From Polychytrium aggregatum (Eukaryota > Chytridiomycota > Chytridiomycetes > Polychytriales), in assembly GCF_025602895.1 (NCBI RefSeq), contig NW_026516216.1:558001-622000 (forward strand): a DNA stretch of 64,000 bases, read 5' to 3'. The position numbers and the translations under genes were made by a program. A model generated the notes under the pieces. The model ran no database searches. It was not told the DNA's origin and saw nothing but the letters and a program-made list of their open reading frames with translations. This document shows, piece by piece, positions 10,101 to 21,988 of this stretch (the first letter of the stretch is position 1; each line of letters begins with the position of its first letter).

Positions 10101-13100
10101 ACTTGACATATCTCAGGCTTTGGCCTTGCAGCGACCGCGGCACCATCCACAGGCCTGTTCGGCGCCCCAGCCGCTGGCACCACCGGAGGCCTCTTTGGCA
10201 CGGGTCTGGGACTGGGTGCCGCGGCGGCTCCCGCCCTTGCCGCCCAGCCTGCAGCACCTGCTCTCCAAGCCAGCATCGACAAAGCCCCTTATGGAAACCT
10301 ACCGCTGTTCCAAGGACAGACAGCAGGCGCCGCCATGGCGCAGGGTCCTTCCGCGGTTGAGCCGTTGATCCAGTCCAAGAAAGAGAAGCCTGCCTTCACA
10401 CCGCACTTCAAACTGACACCCAAGAGCATGAGCAAGATCAAGCTTCGAGGATTCGTGCCCTCGCCCTCCACCAAGCTGCCCTCAAACAAGCCCTCTGGTG
10501 CGGCCGACACGGCCTCGCTTGGACACTTTGATCTGTCCAGCAACCGAGACACCCTTGGCGAGTACGATATCGACTCGACGTTCGCGCCTCGTAGCCGCAA
10601 GCAGATGACGACCTCGCGGGTCAAGAGCCCCTCCAACAGCGCCCAAAGCGTGCGCGTCCGGTTCGACCCCTCCATCGACACCACCAGCCCGTTCGGGACT
10701 CTCCGCGTGCGCCATGACGGCGGCAGCCAGGCTGATGATGACTCTGTCAACAACACCCCCAGCAAGCCGCCATCTGCCCCTCGTGGCGCCCTGACCTCGC
10801 CCAGCTTCGAGTCAACCGATCCCAACGCCTATCCCGAGGGTGATCAGAACAACGGATCCGATGCAGCTGTCCTGGAGGACTCGGACGACTATTATGTATA
10901 TTCCTTCGAGCCCGATCTGAGCGAGCTCCTTGATATGAGCGACGATGAGCTCCGCCAGGTCAGCGAGTTCAAGGTCATCCACGACCATTTTGGCGAGCTC
11001 CAGTTCCTCGACACGGTCGATCTGCTCGATGCCGCTCCAAACAAGAAGCGGAGCGGTATTGCCTCGATCGTCGACAATGTGGTCATCTTCCGACTCCGTG
11101 AATGCGAGGTGTACCCGGACAATGTTGAAAAGGCGCCCATCGGCCAGGGCCTGAACGTCCCCGCCCGCATCAGCCTCAAAGAGTGCTGGCCGGTCGACAA
11201 GTCTACTCGCGAATACGTCAAGGATCCGCAGGACCCTCGCTTCAAGAAGCACCTGACGCGCATCAAGAACCAGCCCGACACCAAATTCATCCATTTCGAC
11301 ATTGAGACCGGTGTCTGGACGTTTGAAGTCGAGCACTTCAGCAAGTATGGGCTGGGTGACGACGATGACGACGACGATGGCAACGGCAACGAAAATGGCA
11401 CCGGCAGCGACGATCAAGATCAAAACGGACACGAAGTCGACAATGGAAGCGGCCGCGCACCATCTCGTCGCGATCATCGCCCTCGCGACGGCGGCTCTGC
11501 ACCGCTGGGCGGCAGCGCAATCGATATGGATGGTCAAGAAACGGATGATATCCAAGAAGCCACCGAACCCTTTGCCGACCTCGTTGAGGATAGCACCGAG
11601 CTTACGGAGCCCACTCAGGAGTCTGTGTTTGCCGAAGATTCCTTTGCATCGCTCAAGAGGCGCATCGGACGATTCAACGATACTCCATCATCGAGCGTGT
11701 TTGAGAGCTTTGGATCGTCTGGCTTTGGCGGCCTTGGGCAGCTCGAGCAATCCGTAGCGCCTTCAGCCATAGCCAAGCGCAGTAACCGGCTCAAGGCCGC
11801 TCTGTTCAAAGCCAGCCCAAAGGACCGTCCATCGGCAACGGGCACGCCCTTCCACAAGGTCGGAGACAAGCGCAAGGCTCCTTTCAGCTCCACCCACGGC
11901 GATGGCGATGATGACAGCCAAAGCGCCGACCTTCTTTCGTTTTCTGCTCGGGCACTGCGGGATGCGGAATCCAGCGAGGCATCGACGCTGCAGCCTCCGC
12001 CCTCGTCAGCGTTCCTGTCGCTCACCCGCAACATCCAGGAGACCCTCAAGGCCGTGACCGAGAGTGGCCTCCTCCCGCGCGACAAGAGCATCCAGTTCAA
12101 GCACAGCGGCGAGTCCCCTGTGGCCGTCAGAGCCGACGCCGGACTGTCGTTTGGCCGCCCCTTCAGAGCAGGATGGGGTCCTGGAGGCGAGTTTGTGCAA
12201 GTCGGCAGGTGAGTGCCTCTGACTTTGACAGAGAGCCTTTGCTTGGACACGCGCAGTTTCCCGTGCACTCTTTCTCTTGCCATCGTTGCCCAGGGCACTT
12301 CTTTTGCCAGATTGAGCGAACACATGCAGCGCAGTCGCCGAGATTCTTGGCTGCTGCGTTTTTCTACATTCATTCCGATTCGAGGGCCATTCCCTGTGCA
12401 AGCGTCCTTTTTCTTTACATGGCGACTTGTCACGCTTTGTATGCGACTCCTCCCTGGCTCGTTGCGGAATCTGGTGCCAGCAATCGAGTTTTATGTTTGG
12501 TATCAAAGATCTCCCCTCCCCCATTCGTTTGCTTGCTCCCCTGCTCTTGTCATCGCCCCCGAGTCCGTTCCGCCCTCCCTCGCCCCCTTCTCTTTATCTT
12601 CGGACTGCCCTTCCTCAGCCACGGAATGGGATTTCTGCTTTATACACCCTGTGTTTAGTTTGCTGTGACGGGTCCGAGCTGCATGTGCTCGAATAAAGAT
12701 CTGCTTGAGCGATCGCATTGACTGACTGTGCTTGCCACCTTTCTCTCTCCTGCAACATGTTCCAACGGTCCCGATTGGTCAACGCCCTGTTCGTTGCTTG
12801 GGATCGGCATCCTCCCTCCATGTTGATTGACGACGAGCAGAGGCAAGTCCTTCTCGCAAGTCACGGTCCATCGCATCCGCCCGTTTGGCACGACGGTAAG
12901 GCTGTCGACCTTCGAGCTGTTAGCGCGTGCTGTCTGCAAATGCCGACTGTGATGCTTGCCTCTCCGTTTGCGAGCAAGTGCACCTGCGTGCTTGTTTCAA
13001 AGCGGATCGAAGCAACGAGCTGACGCCACCGACTGGCTGTGTCGACTTGTGCAAATCCAGGCGGATGCAAGCGATGCCCAAGTACAGCGACACCAACGCT

Positions 13101-15691
13101 GCCTCGAAACGCTCCTTTGCCACACCGATCTCGATCCTGTCGGCAGTGCCAGCCGAGACCAGATGGCGGTCGACCACGAGGGCACCGACGCAGCTGCCAT
13201 CCCACACGCCCGTCTGTCTCGCACCCAGCCGATTTGCTTTCAAGACTTTGTGGAGCTGACGGCGACCAAGGGAACGATCCCCTCCATCTTTGACCGCGAG
13301 GAACAAATCCTGTGGGAGCTATGCGAGTCGCTTTGGGACGAGCTCGGCCCTGTCCACGAGCAAGCAGCCGGTCTCGACGGTGCGCGCGCCACCGTCGTTC
13401 TCGATGGCGCTCGAAGGGAAAAGATCAGCCAGTGGTTGAAGCGAGCCATCTCAACTACCATGCAACAAGATCTCAGCAAAATCAACGACTCGGTTCGGCA
13501 CATCCTGGTCCATCTTGTCAACCGACAGATCGGATCTGCTGTGAGAGTGGCCGTGGACTCGAAACACTTCCGCCTTGCGGCGCTGATGGCGCAGATCGGC
13601 GGAGCAGGCTCCCGAGTCGCCCTCCGCAACATCAGCGTCGACCAGCGCAGCAAAAGCTACTCTGGCCACGGCGTTGTTGGATCCAGCCAGACGGCACCGG
13701 GTGTCCGTGCGCTCCTGGCGCAGCAGATCAATAGCTGGACCCAGTCCGCCAACGACCACTCGTCGTCCGTCGTTGGCCAGGAGCTGGACCATGTCTATCG
13801 GCTGTTGACGGGCGATGTTGCTTTCTGGAAACCGTCCCTCTACAGCTGCCTGTCGAACTGGAGGCAGGCATTTGGTCTGTTTTTCTGGTACGCCCAAGGC
13901 GGCAGTCTCAAGCTCGAGGACTGCATCGGCCAATACGAGGCCACGATCGCCCGCTGCAACCAAACCAACGCCTCGATTCCGGAGCCACTTCCCTCGTACG
14001 CATCGAAGCAGCAGGTGGACATCTCGACGGACCGTCCAAAGGACGTTTGTTTTCATCTCCTCAAGTACTACCTCGATACAGACGAGTATCCGCTCGAGTT
14101 GGCCCTCAAGCCGGAGAACCTCGGGCCCCATTCGCTGGACAGGCGGCTCTCTTGGCTCCTGTCGCTGATTCTGGGCAATCTCAAGAGCCGTGTCGATCTT
14201 CCTGGCCACTTTAACGCCCTGACCGAGGCCGTTATGTTCGAGCTCGAGTCAATCGGCTTATGGCAATGGTCGCTGTTTGTGGCCATGTTCATGGACTCTC
14301 CGCTGCTGGTTGAGAACGCAGTGCGCACGACCTTGGCCCGGTACTATCGCCCTCCCAAGCACTTCAACCCGTGCGACTGCGGGCTGCAAGGCATTCACCA
14401 GGAGCCGGATCCCATCGATCACGGCGTGCACGAGCAGGAGACGAATCTCTGGAACTTTGTTGTCAACAGAATCGGTGTGCCCAAGGCTCTTGTCTACGAA
14501 GCCTGGGTAAGTTCGTCGCGCGACGGTAACGGATGCGACGGGTGCGACAGATGTAACAGATGCGACGGACGAGACAAGGCACAGTGAGACTGATGCTTCG
14601 GCATCGCTATGGTCGGCGTCCTCTCCCCTCGCCGTCTTCGGATGTCCTATCTGACTACACAGCGGTGACATGTTGTGTTCTCCTGTGACAATCTTTGACA
14701 CTCTCTTTCTTCTGCTGTTATGGCAATGCTTTGGCGGGATCATTTGCATGTGCCGCGCCATGAATGGATGACGGACGGCCACCCGACACCAGGCTCTGTT
14801 CGCACGCTACAACGATAACAGCGTTGCTGAGGCCGAGTATCTCATCCACGCCGGAGACTTTGTTGGTGCGCACTATCTGATTGTCACCAAGCTCGCTCCA
14901 GTCTGGATCATTCAAGGTAAATAGCGTCGTGACTTTGGGCTCTGCCCCCTGGGCCAAGCTTGCTGTCATGTGTATCTGCACGTACGGACGGCGTTGTTTC
15001 AATCAGAGCCTGATAAGTCTTGTTCACTCTGACCATGCATCCCTCACAGAAAACTTTGAGCCCCTGAAGACCTTCTTGAACAGCCTTGAGTCCAAGCGCG
15101 AAGGCGTTGACGGTTTTGAAGACTGGGACTGCGGCGGTGGCCTGATTCTGGCGTACATCGAGCATCTTGAGCGGAGCAGGGCTGATCAGACTCTGGCCAA
15201 GACCTGGGCCTTGGCTGAAGCCAAGGAGAATGCCAACGCCATTTTGGAGCGCCTTGCCCGAGCCGGCGAGGGCTTTGGACTTGGATGGCTCCAGGGTGGC
15301 AAGCCCGCACAGCGTGCCTCTGGCACCTCGGCCGATGCTCACGCTGGGTTTGTGCTGACGGCCATGTCCTCCCGGATTGTCGATTCAAGAGCCACACTTA
15401 TGACGGAGGTGAGCAACTAGCGAATGCGGCTGGGTTGGGCTTGAGTTGGGGCTGTCGGTCGCTGGGACGTCGTCTCGGTGCAAGTGCGGTGCCTGCCGTT
15501 CGTTGAGGCTGCCACTTGCAATCCGACGCCATCTCACACAACATCCGTACGGCTTTCGGTGTCATGTCGCCTCTCAGCTTGCAGCCCGAGAGGAAGAGCC
15601 GTCCCATTATTCCATTCCTCAGGACTGTCTGCGTCGGCAGGTTGACGAGCTCGCGAAGCACTGGTTCAACGAGGTTGTTGCCATCTACTGA
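7171..15691 (+). CDS. Nup98-Nup96 (Nup145-type) nucleoporin precursor with autoproteolytic domain
   Basis: Fourteen exons (7171-7261, 7557-7739, 7933-8070, 8280-8608, 8787-9090, 9182-9310, 9423-9620, 9747-9980, 10117-12208, 12841-12895, 13061-14506, 14793-14916, 15050-15408, 15578-15691) total 5796 nt, or 1931 aa. The N-terminal third is FG/GLFG repeats. They are interrupted at about residues 208-250 by a Gle2-binding (GLEBS) motif ending SINAMPAYRNWSFEELR. The Nup98 autoproteolytic domain runs from YYVYSFEPDL to the cleavage motif HFSKYGL, with the scissile bond after F943 (between bases 11339 and 11340). An acidic linker and the helical Nup96/Nup145C domain follow (REKISQWLKRA, RLAALMAQIG, DVCFHLLKYYLD, EAWALFARYND). 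In the family, the two products serve the FG permeability barrier with mRNA-export docking, and the Y-complex scaffold. The small exon 12841-12895 and the start at 13061 rather than 13013 are the least certain joins. Confidence 0.93.
11334..11354 (+). other. Nup98 autoproteolysis site HF/S KYGL
   Basis: The codons encode HFSKYGL, the hallmark at which Nup98-Nup96 precursors cleave themselves between Phe and Ser. The catalytic His-Phe-Ser triplet is intact, so two mature nucleoporins of about 943 and 988 residues are expected. Confidence 0.9.
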
Positions 15692-17437
15692 GCCTGCTCC
15701 TCAGAAGTATGGACGAGGGAAGGGGCACACTTTGCCGGGGGGGGGAAACCATGGCTTTGGAGGCAGCGGTGTGTCTCCTCTCTGGTATGGCAGCGACTGT
15801 CTCCCCCCTCTCATGTCGATTCGGCCGCATGTTCCGCCCTCATCGTATCTGTGTGTCATCCGACGACGCCGCCGCCGCAAACCCAAGGGAAGCTCAACAA
15901 TGCCTTCGCGAAACTGAGATGAAACACCGGAAATTTCGACCGCGTGGTTGCATACTCTTGGATACGATTCTTGAATGAGATTCTTGGATGTGATGCTTGG
16001 AAGGTATTCATCGCCAGCACTGACGGGTGCTCTCTTCAATACACCGGCTCCTCCGAGGAATCTCCGGGTTTGGTGGTCCTTGAGTCGAGGCGAGAGCGGC
16101 TCGGACGTTGGCGACCACACCAAGGCCACGCAACATTCCGCGCTGCCCCGATGACGGCGCAAATTGCGATGCGGGACCAGCAACCTGCGGCGGTGCGGGC
16201 TCCGGCTGCGGGGCTGGTCATGCTCTCGGCGGCGATGGTGCTGGGAAGGATCTGGCGGAGACTGGTGGCGGGAGGTCCACCGAATTGCTCCAAGCGACCT
16301 CGACGGCAGCGGAAAGCACTTCCCTGCCAGCAATCGCTGCCAGACCCTGTGGTCCGTCTGGCGCCGAGATTGTTGGGGTGGATCCGGCGGCAGATTTGTC
16401 TGCCCGAAGCTTCTCTGTCATGCCAGGCCGCTCGGCTGCAAGCGGGGTCTGGGAGCCGTCCAGCGATAAGTCCGTACAAGGATTTTTTGCCGTTGCCGTT
16501 CCCGCCACCCAAAGCCCCAGGCGGGATCCGGACGCAATCGAGGAGAGGGAGGGAGAGGGAGAGAAAAAAAAAAAAAGGAGCGGTGCGTGCTGGGAGAGCG
16601 TGCGAGTGGTCATCAAGCCTGCTGGTGAGGCAAATGCCACAGCCTCGCAGGAGAAATTTTTCCTCTTTTTCTCTTGTCCATGGCTTGGCAAATTGCAATT
16701 GCAAACCAAACGGACTGTCGACATGGCGGCATCCGCAAGCCCGATGCTCAACACACCTCCACGCGGCAGGACAGTCCCGCATCATGACCGGCGACGAGTG
16801 TCTGTGGGCCAGAGATACCGGCGCCGCCATCCCCCGTGGCCAGCGGAGGCCGCGAGACGTTACGGTCTGGGCCAAGCGGAGGGCCTTGTGGCGGCAGAGA
16901 GCACGACGGCCGCAAGACTGGCGGAGCCATCGATCGGGGACGGTCGTCTGCCGGGGGCGTCTCCGCCAGTGCTGGAGTGATCCCCCTCCCCGCCTGACTC
17001 GCCTGAGCGGCGGAGGAACGGACGCTGGAGGGGGTCATGTTGCGATGCGAAAGGAGCGGAGCCGGCGAGGCCGACGAATTGATGACTGGTTCGTGGACCC
17101 AGCGCGACTGGATATTGGCTGGACAGACGAGCACACCAATCGCCCCGTCTGGGCAAATAAGCTGCCCAGTCGGGGCGTGCGGCCGCAGCGATGGTTGGGG
17201 GGCGCTGGGGGCGAGCAGTGCCGGCGGCCGATGACTGCAGCGGAGAGACAGGGACGGAGAGATCCTGTTCAGTGCGGAACACGACGGGCACAGACGGAGC
17301 GGTGCCAGAGACATGGCTGGAGACACTGGCGGAGGACACTGGTGGGGTTCGGCGGAGAGCACCGCGGGAGGCATCTCTTGGGGGCTCGTGGTGCAGCGGA
17401 TGCCAGGTGCCTGGCGGCGTCGTCCTGCGTGCTGCTC

Positions 17438-17479
17438 CGTCGTCTGGGCCGTCGTCTGGGCCGTCGTCTGGGCCGTCTC
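17438..17479. repeat. 12-bp minisatellite (CGTCGTCTGGGC) x3
   Basis: Three consecutive copies of a 12-base unit plus a partial fourth, in the gene-poor interval. Confidence 0.85.
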
Positions 17480-18151
17480 CGCCGTCTTGGTCTGGACCGG
17501 CTTGCTTTCTGCCATGGTGAGGCTTGCGCACGTTTGGGCCGCCTATCTGTCCCGCTGGACGGTCGGCCGGTTGTCTCCTCGTTGTCCGATCGCCATGCTG
17601 GTTGACGCATCCGCCTCACGGATCTGCCCGCCGGCTTTGGCCGAGTCCCCCGCCAGCCAACGGATATCACCCGCAACCGCCGCTTGTTTCCTCGACAAAC
17701 CGAAAAGGATGACCAGCCCCCGGGCTTGCGTCATGTCCGCTTGCCCGGGCACTAACCGGTTACCCCCGAAGGTTGACTGCTTCATCTGCAGTCACCATGA
17801 CAGTGTTTATGGCTGCAGGCATCATGGGCCTGCAACCCAGAACGTTCGTGGCATGTGGGCCCGACAGGCAGGCACCAGGCAGGACCAAGCAGACCCGGGT
17901 TGGGGCGCGAAAGGCGGGCTGGGGGGAGGAAAAAAGGATGCTCGACGACCCGGCTGCAGACGATGCCCACGGAATTGGCCGGCGATGCCAGGGCATTCCG
18001 AGGACGGTGACCGGAGGTGAGCAATCGGCTGGAGGCAGCAGTCGCAAGACGACAGCAGAAGGAAGCATGCGCTGGTGCTCAGCACCAGGTGCTGGTTCAC
18101 CCGAGCCCATGGCTCGCCACATTGGCTCAGCAGACTCTGGCATGTGCGTCG

Positions 18152-18188
18152 GCAGCAGCAGCAGCAACAGCAGCAGCAGCAACGGCAG
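18152..18188. repeat. CAG trinucleotide repeat
   Basis: About eleven CAG/CAA triplets in a row. Confidence 0.9.
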
Positions 18189-18845
18189 CCGAGGAAGCTG
18201 AGGCGACCCATGGTCGTGCGCAGACACATGCGCGTCGGCTGAGCCCAGCGCCACACGGGCTGGGCGGTGGCGGGTCGGCCTGGTACCTGCCGCCCTTGTG
18301 GCAAATGAAATCAGGCCCCCTGTTGTGGCTGGGGCGCGTACAGGTGGGGCAAGCCCTGAGCAAGGCGGCCCGCTGGCCGAGGGCCAGTGTTGCTGTCGAC
18401 AGACGGCCCGCGTGGGCCCACTTTGCGACCCCGCTGTGTTGTTGTTGGGGGATGCGGTGGCGGCGGGTCTGTTTGGAGCGCCCGTTCGAGTCATCAGGGG
18501 TCATCCACTGTCCCGGAGAAGCCCGCCTCACCAATCAGTCCGCCGGATGCATCCGCGCTGAGTCAAGGCGTGACGGACACCGACCGCACCACACGGGATG
18601 GGTCCGCCTATCGCTGCGCGGGGAGGCACAGGAGCGGCGCGCTGCGTGGTGTGGTTGGCTGGCGGTGTGTTGCGGCGTTAGTTGTGGAGCGCGCCGGATT
18701 GGATTGGGTTTCGGCAAGGGCGAGATTGGGGAAGGCGCTGGATTCGCACAGCGAGATTGCGTCGCCGACAGGCAGCGGTGGCGGACTCTGACCGATCGCG
18801 CGAGCAGAGTATGAACAGATTGCCAAGGCGAGCGGCAGGACAAGC

Positions 18846-18898
18846 AAGTCAACACTTGGGCAAGGCGAGTCAACACTCGGACGGAGTCAACACTCGGA
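18846..18898. repeat. Spaced direct repeats of GAGTCAACACTCGG
   Basis: Three copies of the 14-base word, the first imperfect (AAGTCAACACTTGG), lie 17-20 bases apart. Confidence 0.8.
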
Positions 18899-19477
18899 GC
18901 AAGCGAGTCGATGCCCAGACAACGGCCGCCGCAAGTCAACATTGCCGGCAGACAACACCGCCGGCAGACAAGCCGCCTGCAAGCGCCCGTGCCCGCCACG
19001 CCAGGGAGACAGTGCGCTGCGGACCGGCCGTGCGTGCTTGCTGTCCGCCGATGGCGCCCGTGTCCGGCTGTCACTCGCGCTCATCCGTCGCTTGTTCGAC
19101 GCCCCCACTCGTCACCGCTCCGCTCGCCGATTCGCTCCGCATTGATGTGCCCGTCGATCCAATCGCCCCCCCCCGTCCGACCGCTTTTGACCCTCCCTCC
19201 GCCAGCCCATTGTCGCTTTTGCTGGTCCGCCCAGTCTGGCTCGACTGTCGTTGGCTGTCCTCGCCCTTCCTCAGGCCCCCCGTCACCAGAACACTCCTCG
19301 CATATATATGCCCTGGCGGGCTTCCCTGGCCCTTGACACCCATCCGTCGCTCTGTCCTTTCTTCGGTCGACGCTCCCCTCCCCTTGCGTGTAGACGCTTC
19401 TGCATCGCCCGGATCTCCTCCATCCGTGCTGCCCCTCTGGTCTACGCTGGCTTGGTGGGTGTTCGGCTCCTCGCCCT

Positions 19478-19502
19478 CTGCTGCTGCTGCTGCTGCTGCT
19501 GC
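19478..19502. repeat. CTG trinucleotide repeat x8
   Basis: Eight perfect CTG triplets about 640 bases upstream of the PP1 targeting-subunit start codon. Confidence 0.9.
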
Positions 19503-20019
19503 AAATGCTCATGATGACGCCCACGCCAACCCTGCTGCTGCTGGGCCTTGCCTGGCGGCCTGCCTCGATGCCACGAGAACCTCTTTTTGTCACGCTCCCC
19601 TGTCAGCACACCTGCCAGCTCGCTCAGCCTGGCCAGGCTGCTCGTCTCCTTCACCGCTCTAATTCGTGCTCGTTCTCATAAATACTCTCCACAGCTTTTG
19701 CCACCCGGCTCTCCACCAGACCCCCCCCTCCAAGGTTCTTCGCTGCCCTAATCTGCGCCATCAGCGAAATAATTATTGCCCACCCGTCCTCCAACTGATA
19801 CTCAACTCAGCCCCAAGCCGCTCCGTCCCACGAGCAACCCGTCCACCCATCCCCCACCCACCCCCACTTTCTGCGCGCTGCGCCGCACCCCGGAAACCCG
19901 CACCTCGTTACATTAATCGTTTGATCGCCGGCAATACTCCGGTATCCCACTTGCCACCCTTCAAGCTTTGCTGCTCGGCCACCTGGAGCCCCTCTCCTCT
20001 GTAGAAACAGCTCTCTCCG

Positions 20020-20043
20020 CCCACCCCACCCCACCCCACCCCA
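20020..20043. repeat. CCACC pentamer array
   Basis: A C/A-only tract of repeated CCACC lies roughly 100 bases before the start codon of the next gene, probably in its 5' UTR. Confidence 0.8.
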
Positions 20044-20138
20044 CACCTTGCCTGAACAGCCCCGTGTCTACTTGCGACCACTTCGCGGACACTTCACACC
20101 AAGCGCCCTCCACCCCGGAAAATATTTCCCACGCCACC

Positions 20139-21988
20139 ATGGTCTACATTACATCCGATGGCTCGTCGCTCAAACTCGAGCGAGTCATGAGCAAATCCGG
20201 CACATCGCCGCATGCAAAGTGGCTCGGCGAAGACGCTGTCTCGACCCACTCCCCTCCTAACATGGAAAAGAATTCGCGTCCGCTTGTGCTGTCGCCACCC
20301 CAGTTCTCCCTCAAGGGCTCGCCCTCGGTGTCGCCTCGGCTGTCGGGTCTCTCTCCGCTTCACAGCCCCATGTTCAAGATTCCCAGTGCCCCCAAAACTT
20401 CCCCCAAAAAGTCGATCCTCAAGAAGCACCAGCCGTTCGAGGCCAAGCACTCGGGCGTCTTCCAGGACCCGGCCAGCGCCCATCTTGCCTCTGGCCGAGA
20501 TACAGGCTACAACCCCATCTTGTCGCTGCCAAACCATGAAGCCTTTATGGCCCAACGCACCAAGAAACTCCAGCTGTCGTTTGATGACAACCGCATCGAG
20601 CAAATATGCTTTTTTGATCGCCTAGGCTGCCCCTTCACAGTCCACGACGCCCTCCAGGTCGAGGTCGAAGACTGTGACGATGTCGAAGCTCCGTCGGCCA
20701 CATTCGCCCATTCCAAGATCGACACGAACGACAGCGATGAGGGCCTGTGGGAGATTACCTCCACGAACCTCCCCAAGCTGAGCTCGTTTGGCGGGGTTCA
20801 CATCATGCTTGAAACGTAAGCGGCTTGGCTGGTGTGCGTGCATATCGCCCGGCTTGGGGTATCGCTTGTGCTGCGCCGTATCCAAATCTGACACTCTCGG
20901 TCGTGCTGTCCGTATCCCGCGCGTTTAGCATCACAACCGAAGCCTCTTCCTTGAAAGGCGACATTGTCGTCCGCAACCTTGCCTTTGAAAAGAACGTTGT
21001 TGTGCATTATTCATTCAATGACTGGGTGTCCAAGTACGAGCGAACGGCCGTCTTCAGCCGCGTTGCCTGCCATCGCAACGGCGAATATCCCGGTGTCGAC
21101 ATCTTCTCGTTCGAGCTTTACCTGCCGGGTTTGCAGCCCGTCGCACTGGACTCGCCCAGTCTCAAGAACTACCGCCTATCCTTTGCTCTTCGATACGAAG
21201 TCAATGGCGATGTCTTTTGGGACAACAACCACGGTCGAAACTACGTCATCGAGCTCACCCGCAGGAACCCTCTGCCCCAGCTCGTTCCCTGCAAGCTGAT
21301 TCCAGCGCTCTCGAGCCCGATACTGGCGCACGCATCTTCGCCAGTGCGTAGCCCCTTTGGAGGCGTTCAATCAATCTCGCCTTCGCCCCTGGCACCCTAC
21401 GCCTCTTCCCCAAATGTCGGCAACTCGCCCTCGTCGATCTACCGCGTCCCAATCCTGTTCGACTCTCGGACGGACGCTTCTGCCCGGCGGGTCAAGCTCG
21501 TGGCGGGCGCGGCTCCAGCACACAGCTCTCCTCTGTTGGCACGAAGCCCCTCGCGCGAGAATCCCGGTCTGTTGGCGCCCAGCTGCTCGTCGCTGCTGAG
21601 CTCCTCTCCACAGCTCTCCCCCCGAATGTCGTCCCCCATATACCACTGCACGTCCTATGTCCATGAGATGCCGCTGTCATCATCACCGACAATCCACTCC
21701 CCAGCGTCCCCAGGGTCGTCGCCGTCCTATATTGCAAGCAGCCTGAGTGTTGGCCTCGGACACTCGCGGCAGTCGACACCGCCGGCACGATCCCCGTCTC
21801 CCTCCCAAGCACGCCGCCAGTCGTACTCGCGCATCGCCATCCCGCCCGCCCCAGGCAGTGGCCTTTCCCCTTGCTCGAGCCGAAGCGAGTTGGCTGGGCC
21901 AACACCGGGCTCGCCTTCGTCACCCACGGCGATTCCGTACATTGTTCTGGCCCGCAATGGAGGACGCCCCGCGTCGCGACGCCCTTGA
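20139..21988 (+). CDS. CBM21-containing glycogen-targeting regulatory subunit of protein phosphatase 1
   Basis: Two exons (20139-20815 and 20929-21988) give 578 aa, and the start sits in an ideal GCCACCATGG context. Residues about 142-148 (KKLQLSF) resemble the RVxF docking motif for the PP1 catalytic subunit, in its usual place just upstream of a CBM21 module. The CBM21 domain spans about 215-330: LKGDIVVRNLAFEKNVVVHY, then SFNDW and the signature VFWDNNHGRNYVIE. The long Ser/Pro-rich C-terminus looks disordered and may be phosphorylated. Family members (yeast Gac1, animal PPP1R3) tether PP1 to glycogen so that it activates glycogen synthase. Downstream neighbours are a phosphatase, a CBM48 protein and a PAS-kinase-like kinase, which fits storage-carbohydrate regulation. 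The RVxF match is degenerate, so PP1 binding is less certain than carbohydrate binding. Confidence 0.88.

Larger units (their letters stand above)
15692..20138. other. 4.4 kb gene-poor interval upstream of the PP1 targeting subunit
   Basis: Open frames of 250-550 codons exist on both strands. Their translations are Arg/Pro/Ser-rich, overlap each other in opposite frames and show no domain, so I treat them as GC-rich chance frames. The interval carries several minisatellites, a purine tract at about 16540-16580 and CAG/CTG microsatellites. Its last kilobase is C/T-rich, as expected of a long 5' region for the downstream gene. A small unrecognised gene cannot be excluded. Confidence 0.5.

Noticed and set aside
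12689-12696. AATAAAG polyadenylation-like signal
   Set aside because: It lies in an intron of the Nup98-Nup96 gene, whose downstream exons continue the conserved Nup96 domain.
12718-13023. Possible exon reading MFQRSRLVNALFVAW in the Nup gene
   Set aside because: It does not keep phase with exon 9. The alternative 12841-12895 gives GKSFSQVTVHRIRPFGTT in phase and fits the Nup96 start better.
16108-16980. Frame containing GAEIVGVD..LSAR, faintly like TauD dioxygenases
   Set aside because: Only a few residues match; no metal-binding His/Asp motif or further similarity in the frame.
16748-17515. Minus-strand frame starting MAESKPVQTKTAETAQTTAQTT
   Set aside because: Its repetitive start is produced by the 12-bp minisatellite; the rest is Pro/Ser-rich with no family features or plausible splice partners.
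15944-17605. 553-codon plus-strand open frame
   Set aside because: Arg/Gly/Ser-rich translation with no domain. It overlaps equally long frames on the other strand and crosses minisatellites, so it is a GC-rich chance frame.
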